Program-made: the position numbers and the translations under genes
Notes under the pieces: model-generated
Database searches by the model: none
What the model was told of the DNA's origin: nothing
The model's input: only the letters and a program-made list of their open reading frames with translations
Assembly: GCA_019186945.1 (NCBI GenBank)
Contig: JABAQJ010000002.1
Span: 461,897 to 525,896 of the forward strand
Direction of reading: 5' to 3'
DNA: 64,000 nucleotides
DNA from: Gemmatimonadaceae bacterium
GTDB taxonomy: Bacteria; Gemmatimonadota; Gemmatimonadetes; Gemmatimonadales; Gemmatimonadaceae
Shown: one piece after another, positions 36,172 to 44,354 of the stretch
Layout of the letters: each line of letters begins with the position of its first letter
Numbering within the stretch: position 1 is the stretch's first letter

Positions 36172-36395
36172 TCCGCTCCCGCCGAGCGCACGGACACGAC
36201 GCGAAGGATCGTCCCTGCGACTAGAGGCGTCGTCGTGTCGAGCGGTAGCCCGCGCGAATCGGTGATCGCGCGCGTGCCGCCCGCGACATCTTCAGCCAGA
36301 ACGGGGTCGAGCACGCGAACGGCGTCGAGCGCCGTGCTGCGGGCGGGCGCGTCGATCGGGCGAGCGTTCACATATACGCGGACGGACTCGGTCAT
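36168..36395 (-). CDS. 75-residue unknown protein in the purine-salvage operon
   Basis: ATG 36395 overlaps the nucleotidase stop (ATGA) and its own stop overlaps the deaminase start (GTGA). Coupling on both sides makes it a real gene despite its size. The predicted strands (ESVRVYVNARPID, RAITDSRGLPLD and ILRVVSVRSAG) suggest a small beta-grasp-like domain, like ThiS or MoaD, but the C-terminal Gly-Gly is absent. It could be a subunit or regulator of the enzymes beside it. I recognise no family. Confidence 0.75.
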   Translation of the reverse strand: MTESVRVYVNARPIDAPARSTALDAVRVLDPVLAEDVAGGTRAITDSRGLPLDTTTPLVAGTILRVVSVRSAGAE

Positions 36396-39300
36396 GGTGT
36401 CGTTGGCACCAGGCGGCGGTCGGTTGGAGCGCGCACAGGCTCTGGCTGCGAACGAAGATAGTCGATCAGTGCGTCAAGGTCGACGATGTTCAACGGTTCG
36501 ATCCGCACCGCGGTACCACTGAGGTTCAACCCATCGCCCCCGGCAACCAGGAAATCCGACAGCACCAGTCGATAGGTTGCCTCGTCGTCGATTGCCCGGC
36601 CACTGGCCAGTCTGACTTCCGTCACGCGACTCCCCGCGGGACGCGATGGATCGTACCGCACCTGGGCCCCGCTCAGGTGGGCCCGAACGGGACTGTGGCT
36701 CACGACACGCTCCAGATAGTCGCGAAGGGCGCGGCCGGTCACCGTCAGCCGCACCAACCTGTTCCCGAACGGCGCGACTTCGAACAGCATGCCGTAGGTC
36801 ACGAGACCGGTATCCAGCGACGCACGGACGCCGCCGGTGTTCATCACCGCCACGTCGCCGCCACCCGCTGCGCGCTGGGCGTCGGCGATCAGATCGCCTA
36901 ACGTACCGCGGCTGCCGGACGACATCCGCTCGCCGATCCGGACGATTGGCTTGCTCATCCGCTCGCGCAGCGATGCGGTGGCGGATTCGACGACCGACGA
37001 AACGACCGAATCCGCGGATGCAGCGCCCGCGGGAAGCACGTCACGCAATGCGATCGCGGAATGGCCATGGTTCGGCTGGATGTCGATCACCCCCAGGGTA
37101 GTTCCGCGCGAACGTGCCTGCACGATCGCCGCGCCTTTCACCACGGTCGCGACGGCAGAGTGCGTGTGACCGCTCACGAACGCGTCGATGCGCTCAGTCA
37201 CACGCTCAGCCAGCGTGACGATCTCCCCCTCGCAATTCCGGGCATCCTGCCGGTTGCAGAATGCCCCCGCGTGGGCCACCACCACGACGTATTGCGCACC
37301 GCGGGCACGAAGCGCGCGAGCGCGCTCGTCGACGATCGGCGCCGGATCGACGAAGCGCAGGTCGGCGACCAGAGTCGGGTTGGTCGTGCTGGACGTTTCC
37401 ACAGACGCCAATCCGATCACGCCGACGCGTACGCTGCCGGCCATGAGAAGCGTGTCGTCCGGAATCCAGGGTACATCGCGACCGTCGGCGTAGCGGACGT
37501 TGGCGCCGAGGATCGGATAGCGTGCATCTCGCATCCGCTGGCGGAGCGTTTCCTGGGTCCAGTCGAACTCGTGATTGCCTAACGCGGCCGCTGCAAGCCC
37601 CAGGCGATTGAACAAACGCACCACAGGCAGGCCGAACGTCAGATTCGACGCTGGCGTCCCCTGAAACTGGTCGCCGCCATCGAGGTAGATGCTCTCGCAG
37701 GCGGGCGCGACGCATTCTTGCCGGGCGCGCGCCACCTCGGCGGCGAGCGCGAGCGCACCGCCACGCACCACGCCCTCGGCATCCCGCCGCGGCTCGAGCG
37801 CGCCGTGAAAATCGTTCGTGGCGATGACCCGCAGGCGGGGAATCGACGCTGCTCCGCCTGGAGCGGCCTGCATCGAACGGTACGCAACGGCGCGCGCTTC
37901 CGCCGGTTCCAGACGCCAGTTCCTTGTCGCGTAGTCGCGCGGGTCCAGTGTCCCCCGACGTCTCACTTCATCGATCAGGAGCTGCCGAATGTCCTCCTGA
38001 CGGTCGTACACGACCGGTGCGCCCGTCAGCATGCCGTAGCCGCCACTCCCGGCCTGACGGTAATTGTTGAGCGCCAGCGTGAACGTATCCGAGTCCACCA
38101 CTGGGCGTCCGCCGACATCGAGTCGCGTCAGTCGACTTCCAATCGGACGCGCGATGTCGATTGTGTAGTCTGCGCCGGCAACTATGTCGAAGTTGTAGCC
38201 AGGAATCGTCTGATCGACGCTCCCAAGAGGCGCTGCCGTCGAGCTGGTGTCCCGAAAGTAACGGGCGCTGTGCTCCAGGTACGCCCGCAACTCCGCGCCA
38301 CTCACCCGCACCGCACGCAGCGTGTTCTCGTACGGATACAGCCGTGAAACCTCGGCCACGGGAATCGCTCCTGAATCCAGGCGGGCGCTCAGTGAAAACG
38401 ACGCCGTCGCCGCCAGGTTGGCGCCGCTGCGGCGTCGCATCACTTCGAGCATGAAGTCGACCAGCGGCGTGTCCGAAACGCGAGAGGAGTCAGCCCGCCA
38501 GCTTACTGTCGTCGTGCCGATCGGCGCCCGAACGTAGCGAAGCGTCGCAGTGTGTTGACGCGCGGTCGCGGCCAGCACGGCCGGGCTCTCCACATGCCCG
38601 CTCGTCGGCACCAGCTGGCCACGATGACTTCGCACCCGCCACGAACCACCATCGCGTTCCAGCGTCAATGTCGCCAGCGCCACCGAGCCCGCCCAGTTCC
38701 GCGGCTGCAACAGCAGGGTGTTGCCCACCGTGGTGTCAGCCATCTCCTTATGCGTGTGCCCGTACACGATGGCATCAATCGCCGGCACGGCCTCGGCCAG
38801 CCGTGTGGCGACATTTTCCCCGCTGAGACCCGTCGATGCGGTATCGTAGCTCGCAGGTTCGTTCAAGCCGCCGTGGATCACGGCCACAACCACGTCCACT
38901 CCTCGGCGCTCGAGCGTTGTGACCTCGCGGGAAATAGCTTGCACCATGTCGCCGAGCGTCAGGCGCCCGCGCAGCCGATCCCGATTCCAGATCGATGCCC
39001 CCGGCGTGGTTGCGCCAACGATCCCGATGCGGACACCAGCGCGAATCACGACACGGCTGGCGGCGTAGGGGCGGCTTCCGTTCGGCCCACGCGCATTGGC
39101 CGACAGCATCGGGAACCGCGCTTGGCGGCGCGCGCGTGCCAGATAGTCGAGACCGTAGTCGAACTCGTGGTTGCCGATCGCTACGGCATCGTACCGCATG
39201 ACGTTCATGGCCGCCACTGAGGCGATCGGTTGGTCCTGGCGGACGCGAGCGCTGACGAAAGCCAGCGGGTTCCCCTGCAGGAAGTCGCCGGCGTCCACCA

Positions 39301-39544
39301 GCACCACACGACCTGGGTTCGCCTCCCGCACCGAATCGACGATCGTCGCCGCCCGCGCCAGACCTCGCGCGGTGTCCGCCATGTCGCCGTAGTAGTCCCA
39401 TCCACGCACCCGTCCGTGCACGTCCGTGGTGGCGGCGATAACGATCTCAACGTCGCGGCGAATCTCCGCTGGCCGCTGAGCGGCACCGACCACGGGAGAC
39501 AGGCACGCTGGCAGCCAGTATAGCAGACGTCGTCGCATCGCCAT
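36392..39544 (-). CDS. Tandem double-module 5'-nucleotidase / 2',3'-cyclic phosphodiesterase
   Basis: About 1050 residues run from ATG 39544 (alternative ATG 39538). The signal peptide LLYWLPACLSPVVGAA is followed by two complete modules in one chain. Module 1 has AATTDVHGRVRG, VDAGDFLQGNP, IGNHEFDYG and VYGHTHKEM. Module 2 (from about residue 560) has ATNDFHGALEP, LDGGDQFQGTP, LGNHEFDWT and VSGHTHSAV. Each metallophosphoesterase part is followed by a 5'-nucleotidase C-terminal substrate-binding part. It would hydrolyse periplasmic nucleotides or cyclic nucleotides to nucleosides for import. Frames reaching further upstream run antisense to uridine kinase and were rejected. It heads the coupled operon with add and PNP. 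Confidence 0.9.
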   Translation of the reverse strand: MAMRRRLLYWLPACLSPVVGAAQRPAEIRRDVEIVIAATTDVHGRVRGWDYYGDMADTARGLARAATIVDSVREANPGRVVLVDAGDFLQGNPLAFVSARVRQDQPIASVAAMNVMRYDAVAIGNHEFDYGLDYLARARRQARFPMLSANARGPNGSRPYAASRVVIRAGVRIGIVGATTPGASIWNRDRLRGRLTLGDMVQAISREVTTLERRGVDVVVAVIHGGLNEPASYDTASTGLSGENVATRLAEAVPAIDAIVYGHTHKEMADTTVGNTLLLQPRNWAGSVALATLTLERDGGSWRVRSHRGQLVPTSGHVESPAVLAATARQHTATLRYVRAPIGTTTVSWRADSSRVSDTPLVDFMLEVMRRRSGANLAATASFSLSARLDSGAIPVAEVSRLYPYENTLRAVRVSGAELRAYLEHSARYFRDTSSTAAPLGSVDQTIPGYNFDIVAGADYTIDIARPIGSRLTRLDVGGRPVVDSDTFTLALNNYRQAGSGGYGMLTGAPVVYDRQEDIRQLLIDEVRRRGTLDPRDYATRNWRLEPAEARAVAYRSMQAAPGGAASIPRLRVIATNDFHGALEPRRDAEGVVRGGALALAAEVARARQECVAPACESIYLDGGDQFQGTPASNLTFGLPVVRLFNRLGLAAAALGNHEFDWTQETLRQRMRDARYPILGANVRYADGRDVPWIPDDTLLMAGSVRVGVIGLASVETSSTTNPTLVADLRFVDPAPIVDERARALRARGAQYVVVVAHAGAFCNRQDARNCEGEIVTLAERVTERIDAFVSGHTHSAVATVVKGAAIVQARSRGTTLGVIDIQPNHGHSAIALRDVLPAGAASADSVVSSVVESATASLRERMSKPIVRIGERMSSGSRGTLGDLIADAQRAAGGGDVAVMNTGGVRASLDTGLVTYGMLFEVAPFGNRLVRLTVTGRALRDYLERVVSHSPVRAHLSGAQVRYDPSRPAGSRVTEVRLASGRAIDDEATYRLVLSDFLVAGGDGLNLSGTAVRIEPLNIVDLDALIDYLRSQPEPVRAPTDRRLVPTTP

Positions 39545-39736
39545 GAACGTTAGCGGCTCAGCCAAGTGCAGGCGACTGCGTGCAGCGTGTTGACGCCTCC
39601 GCCTGAGATCGCGAGCTTCTGCCCATGAACATTGCGGGCCAGGCTTCCGATTAAGAACCGTGACAGCGGCACCTCCATCCCGGTTGGCAGGTATCGGACA
39701 TCGCGGTCGCACCTCGGCTGACGGCCGTGCCACCAC

Positions 39737-40363
39737 GTGAAACCGCTCATCATCGGAATCGCGGGCGGGACAGGGTCCGGGAAGTCCACAGTGGCGCGGA
39801 AGGTCGCCGATGCCCTGCGAGGCAGGTCGGCGGCGTTCATCGACATGGATGCGTACTACCGGAACTTCGCGCACCTCCCTGTCGAGGAGCGACGACGCAT
39901 CAACTGGGACCACCCGGAAACCATCGACATGGAGTTGCTGGTAGGTCAGCTGGAGCGACTGGCTCGAGGGGAAGCTGTCGACAAGCCCGTGTACGACTTC
40001 GTGACGCACACCCGCAGTCCGCGCACGGAACGCGTCGACGCGGTGGATGTCATCGTGGTAGATGGGATCCTGCTGTTCGTCGAGCCGCGGCTGCGTGACT
40101 TGTGCGACGTGAAAGTGTTCGTCGATGCGGACGCGGATATTCGCCTGATCCGACGCATCCAGCGAGACTCCGTGGAGCGCTCCCGACCCCTTGACGAGAT
40201 TCTCGACCAGTATCTGACTACCGTGCGGCCGATGCACCTGCAGTTCGTCGAACCGAGCAAGCGATGGGCGGACGTGATCGTTCCCCGCGGTGGGCACAAC
40301 AGTGTGGCGATCGAGATGATCGTGGCGAAAATTCAGCAGCGACTGGAGCAGCGCGGCGTATGA
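39737..40363 (+). CDS. udk: Uridine kinase
   Basis: The protein has 208 residues from GTG 39737. The P-loop is IAGGTGSGKSTVA. IDMDAYYRNFAHLPVEERRR is followed by INWDHPETIDMELL, and the uridine-binding region reads PVYDFVTHTR. VDGILLFVEPRLRDL and a lid RIQRDSVERSRPL complete the fold. It phosphorylates uridine and cytidine to their monophosphates. It is divergent from the nucleotidase operon by 192 bp, so nucleoside salvage is handled on both strands here. Confidence 0.95.
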   Translation: MKPLIIGIAGGTGSGKSTVARKVADALRGRSAAFIDMDAYYRNFAHLPVEERRRINWDHPETIDMELLVGQLERLARGEAVDKPVYDFVTHTRSPRTERVDAVDVIVVDGILLFVEPRLRDLCDVKVFVDADADIRLIRRIQRDSVERSRPLDEILDQYLTTVRPMHLQFVEPSKRWADVIVPRGGHNSVAIEMIVAKIQQRLEQRGV

Positions 40364-40461
40364 CGGATGCGAGCGTGGGGGCCATGGGCCAGCGGATCGT
40401 TGCAACGGGTTGCGCGTCGTTCGGCCGGTCTCTCGTCGTCGTTTCCTGACCGTACGGGACC

Positions 40462-42009
40462 GTGCGACTCGCAGCCATCGACATCGGCTCGAACTCCATT
40501 CGGCAGCTCGTCGCCGACGTGACGCCAACCGGCGAAATCCGCGTCATCGACGAAATGAAGGCGGCCCCTCGCCTCGCGTCCGGGCTCGATCGCAACGCCC
40601 GGTTGTCGGAGGCCGCCATGCGTCATGCCCTCGAGGCGGTGACGCGCATGGCGACGCTCGCTCGTCAGATGGGAGTTAAGCACATCGATGCCGTGGCGAC
40701 GAGTGCCGTGCGTGAGGCGTCCAATCGCCGTGAGTTCCTCGACAGGCTGCGGCAGGAGACAGGTCTTCGCGTAAGGGTGCTCGACGGCGAAGCAGAGGCG
40801 CGGCTTTCCTTCCGATCCGCCCTCGCCCACTTCGACCTGGGCGCTGGTCGGGCTGTCGTGATGGACATCGGCGGCGGTTCGCTGGATCTGGCGCTCTCCG
40901 CCGATGGCCTGGTCGAGCGTCTCGTCTCGCTGCCATTCGGTGCGATCCGGATGACCGAGCAGTTCCTTGGCAATCGCCCGCGCCGGAAAGACGTCCGGAG
41001 ACTGCGCTCGCACGTGCGCGACGACATTCGCCGCGCGCTCCCCGTGCGCGACTGGCGCGGCGCCCGGGTCATCGGGTCCGGCGGCACGTTCACGAACCTG
41101 GCCGGAATGCACCTGTACCGGCAGGGTTTCACATCGGCGGTGGGCCGTGTGCATGGGACGCGAGTGCCGCGAGAGGAACTGGAGCATATCATCGATCTCC
41201 TGCAGGATACCTCGCCGGTCGAGCGACCGAACATCGCCGGACTGAATCCCGGCCGTTCCGACATCATCCTGGCCGGCCTGGCCGTGGCCGCCGAGGTACT
41301 GGCGCGCGTCGACGCACGCGAACTGATGGTATCCAGCTACGGGCTTCGCGAGGGTATCCTCCTGGAGCGCGCACGTATCAGTCCCCAGCCGGCCGACCCT
41401 GGGGAGGGTCGCGAGCGCGGCGTGCGTACCTTCGTCGAGCGGTGCCACTGCGACGTGAAGCATGCGCAACAGGTGCAGCGTCTGGCGCTGCAGATGTTCG
41501 ATTCCTTCGGCCACCGGCTGGGTTGCGAGCCGTCGGAACGGCAAACGCTGGCAGACGCCGCGCTGCTGCACGACGTCGGATATCACATCAACTACGACGG
41601 CCACCACAAACACTCGTTGCATCTCATCCGGCACGCGGACCTGCCGGGCGTTCCGCCGGACGAAAAGATCGTGATGGCACATGTTGCCCGCTACCACCGA
41701 GGCGCCGCACCGCGGCGCTCGCACCTCCCCTACGGAACGCTGGACAAGGCCACGCGCGCCCGAATCAAGAGGCTGTCGGCCATCCTGCGGGTGGCCGACG
41801 GGTTCGACCGTGGCCACATTGGCGCCGTCCGGAGCGTGAAGGTCCGATGGCTGGATCGTGCTTTGCGGCTGACGGTTGTAGGGAATCCGCGCGCGCGCTC
41901 TGTGCGGCTGGAGCTGTGGGGAGCGAGCCGAAAAGCGGGATTGCTGTCGAAGCTGGCCGGGATCCCGGTGGAAATCGTCGCACCTGACGGGCGAGTGGCG
42001 AACGCATAG
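40462..42009 (+). CDS. Ppx/GppA-family exopolyphosphatase with HD domain
   Basis: The protein has 515 residues from GTG 40462. The ASKHA ATP-binding fold gives AAIDIGSNSIRQLVADV, MDIGGGSLDLALS and VIGSGGTFTNLAGM. The C-terminal HD domain has LADAALLHDVGYHINYDGHHKH and VAHVARYHRG. It releases terminal phosphate from polyphosphate or from pppGpp; which one is not decidable. A PPK and a phosphate carrier lie 2-6 kb away on the other strand, so the polyphosphate cycle is clustered. Confidence 0.93.
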   Translation: MRLAAIDIGSNSIRQLVADVTPTGEIRVIDEMKAAPRLASGLDRNARLSEAAMRHALEAVTRMATLARQMGVKHIDAVATSAVREASNRREFLDRLRQETGLRVRVLDGEAEARLSFRSALAHFDLGAGRAVVMDIGGGSLDLALSADGLVERLVSLPFGAIRMTEQFLGNRPRRKDVRRLRSHVRDDIRRALPVRDWRGARVIGSGGTFTNLAGMHLYRQGFTSAVGRVHGTRVPREELEHIIDLLQDTSPVERPNIAGLNPGRSDIILAGLAVAAEVLARVDARELMVSSYGLREGILLERARISPQPADPGEGRERGVRTFVERCHCDVKHAQQVQRLALQMFDSFGHRLGCEPSERQTLADAALLHDVGYHINYDGHHKHSLHLIRHADLPGVPPDEKIVMAHVARYHRGAAPRRSHLPYGTLDKATRARIKRLSAILRVADGFDRGHIGAVRSVKVRWLDRALRLTVVGNPRARSVRLELWGASRKAGLLSKLAGIPVEIVAPDGRVANA

Positions 42010-42043
42010 CCAGACCGGCGCGACATCCGGCGCGACGCACCCA

Positions 42044-42988
42044 TCAATCCTGTTCCACCGCGCGGCCCAGCGGCGAAGTCCGGCTCACCCTATCGAAGAA
42101 CGTCCACGCCGCCAGAGCAACACGTGCGATCGCCTGCTCGGCGGCACGGTCGTCCCCGCCGTAGGCCGTCATGACGGCAATGGCAAACGGACGGCCGGGC
42201 ACGAACACGATCCCGGCGTCGTTCCTGACGGCATCGAGATCTCCGGGTTTGTTCGCCACTTGCACGTCCGGCGGCAGGAAGCGCGGGATGTAACTGCTCT
42301 TCTGCGTTGCCAGCATGCTGAAGTAGTCCCGGGTCGCTGTCTTCCCGAGCAGGTCGCCGCGGTACAGCGCCGCCAACAGCGTCACCAGCTCGTGTGGTGT
42401 GGCGGTATTCTCCCTATTCTCGCGCACCGCGTTCACGTCCATCATGCGACGGCGCAAGCGCGTCGCGGTGAGCCCGGCATCGCGCAGCAGCGCGTTTACA
42501 TTGTCCATCCCCACGCGATCGATCAGGACGTTCGTCGCCGAGTTGTCGCTGACGGCTATCATCATGGTGGCGAGGTCACGGTTCGTGAGGCGGGTGACGC
42601 CGGGTGTGAACCCCTGCATGATGCCGCTCCCGCCAACGCCGTCCTTCGCGTTCACCGTATGGAGATCCGTCAGGCGCGCGCCGCCGGACGCGCGTTCGTC
42701 CTGCCTATACAGCTCCGCCAGCACCGCGATCTTGATCGTGCTCGCTGTCGGGAAAATCTCGTCCGCGTTGAGCAGGAACGCGCGTTCGTCGGTGAGATCC
42801 ATGACCGCCACGCCGACGACCGCATCCGTTTCGTTAGCCACGCGACGGATACTGTCGGCCATGCGCGCCCACAGCACGTCCTGCTTGGCGCGCGTCGACT
42901 GCGGGGTGTCTTGCGCAGCCAGTATCGGCGCGAAAGCGAACGCGACGGTGAGGCTGGCGAGGGCGAAACGCCGGGATGTGTGTCTCAT
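42044..42988 (-). CDS. Class A beta-lactamase-like serine hydrolase
   Basis: The protein has 314 residues from ATG 42988. The signal peptide reads RFALASLTVAFAFAPILAAQ. The active-site SxxK is in PTASTIKIAVLAE, SDN in IAVSDNSATNVL, and a possible Glu in ENRENTATPHE. The KTG box is replaced by KPG in VANKPGDLDAVRNDAGIV. It is likely periplasmic and binds penicillin-type substrates. The Pro at the KTG threonine position may lower beta-lactam hydrolysis, so a wall-peptide or ester role is possible. It lies 92 bp after the membrane-protein gene. It is chromosomal, with no mobile element near. Confidence 0.88.
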   Translation of the reverse strand: MRHTSRRFALASLTVAFAFAPILAAQDTPQSTRAKQDVLWARMADSIRRVANETDAVVGVAVMDLTDERAFLLNADEIFPTASTIKIAVLAELYRQDERASGGARLTDLHTVNAKDGVGGSGIMQGFTPGVTRLTNRDLATMMIAVSDNSATNVLIDRVGMDNVNALLRDAGLTATRLRRRMMDVNAVRENRENTATPHELVTLLAALYRGDLLGKTATRDYFSMLATQKSSYIPRFLPPDVQVANKPGDLDAVRNDAGIVFVPGRPFAIAVMTAYGGDDRAAEQAIARVALAAWTFFDRVSRTSPLGRAVEQD

Positions 42989-43080
42989 GATCGGGTGCCT
43001 GGAGCGACCGACATCTCCGTCTGGTCGACGAACGTGGCCGTGGGAGGACGTGACTGGGTGCCAGGCGATGGCGCGGAGGA

Positions 43081-44301
43081 TCACAGCGCCACACGCGCCA
43101 TGGCCATGGCGTAGAGCAGCGGCCCCCACGTCAGGATCCGCGGGATCGCAGTGCTGCCGCGCTCAGCGTTCACGCGTTGCACCAGAATCGGGAAGCGGCG
43201 TTGCACCCACACGGTGGCCAAAATCAGGAGCAGCCCAAGGATGGCGAGCGCGACCGGGATCGACAGATAGGCCTTGAAGACGTCCATGGCGAGGTAGGCA
43301 AGGTATCCGAACAGGGCGAGCAATCCGAACGCGAGGTGTGTGCGCCGCCTGGTGCGAAGAGATACGACTATCAGCGTGGCGGCTACGCCCAGCAGGAGAT
43401 GTCGCCATGCTCCGGACTGTGTCCATATCGGCACGTAGCCGACGACCAGGGCCAGCAGACCGCCCAACCAGAGGAAGAACGCGAAGTCGCCGTCGCCTTC
43501 TCCTGTGGACGCCCGCCTCCGCGTCTGCCATCGATCGACTTCTCCAGCGACCGTGCAGACAAGCAGCCCGTCCGCCAGCATCAACCACCGGTCGAGCGCG
43601 CCCGCCGCCGAAGTTCCCGCGATCGCACCCGAGACATGGAATCCGAGCGCCCAGAGGACGATCGTGATGGGAACGGTGAGTGCAACGCTCGGCCGCCAGT
43701 GAAACAGCGCGACGGCGGCCAGCAGGGTAGCAACGTCGGCGGCCGCCCACTGCAGTGCCATCGGCCGACTGGAATCGCCGATGTATTCGCTTACCGTACC
43801 CGCGGGCCAGAACCCTGTCACGTTCTCCAGACACCATGCAAGGATGGTCACCAGCGGAACGACGAGCATCAGTGCGATCGCCGACGCGTGCCGGAATCCG
43901 CGCCGGTCGAGCCAGACATGAGCTCTCAGGAGCACGGCCATGTACGCGCCTGCGACGAGCAGGACGCCCCACGCACCGAGCCGATCCCAGCGCTCGACGA
44001 GGAACCAGAAGGAAGCGAACACCACGAGCATTGCCCCGACGACGTAGGCAACCGTGACGGAGTTGAGCCCCGGAGCGGGGTCTCGGGCGGGTACGGTTAG
44101 CGGATCGGCGGCACCGCTCGATGCAGCCAGGGCGTTATCGCCTTCACGCGTCGCGCCTGCGCCCGGCTGCGCCGAGGCACTGCCGTCCATCAGTTCATGC
44201 TGGAGGCTGCCTAACGATTGCCGCAGGGCGTCGTCGATGATTCCGCGTTCGAGCGCGCGATCGAGCAGGTTCTCGATCGGATCGATGGATCCCGGCGTCA
44301 T
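43081..44301 (-). CDS. Polytopic membrane protein of unknown function
   Basis: The 406-residue protein has a soluble N-terminal part of about 80 residues (PIENLLDRALERGIIDDALR, then an Ala/Gly/Pro-rich linker), followed by about ten hydrophobic helices (VTVAYVVGAMLVVFASFWFL, AWGVLLVAGAYMAVLLRAHV). The layout of a short N-terminal helical domain followed by a membrane block resembles DUF2157-type proteins, but I am not certain. CGTTAGGC is read as Leu-Gly in RQSLGSLQ. It starts 53 bp after the polyphosphate kinase gene ends. Confidence 0.75.
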   Translation of the reverse strand: MTPGSIDPIENLLDRALERGIIDDALRQSLGSLQHELMDGSASAQPGAGATREGDNALAASSGAADPLTVPARDPAPGLNSVTVAYVVGAMLVVFASFWFLVERWDRLGAWGVLLVAGAYMAVLLRAHVWLDRRGFRHASAIALMLVVPLVTILAWCLENVTGFWPAGTVSEYIGDSSRPMALQWAAADVATLLAAVALFHWRPSVALTVPITIVLWALGFHVSGAIAGTSAAGALDRWLMLADGLLVCTVAGEVDRWQTRRRASTGEGDGDFAFFLWLGGLLALVVGYVPIWTQSGAWRHLLLGVAATLIVVSLRTRRRTHLAFGLLALFGYLAYLAMDVFKAYLSIPVALAILGLLLILATVWVQRRFPILVQRVNAERGSTAIPRILTWGPLLYAMAMARVAL

Positions 44302-44354
44302 CGGTAACCCTCCGTTGGTGGCGCTCCGCCGACCGGTTCGAGGAAGCGCTGGAT

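Noticed and set aside
39545-40528. N-terminal extension of the nucleotidase frame across uridine kinase
   Set aside because: The extension has no signal or domain and lies antisense to a clear udk; the signal peptide at 39544 gives the real start.
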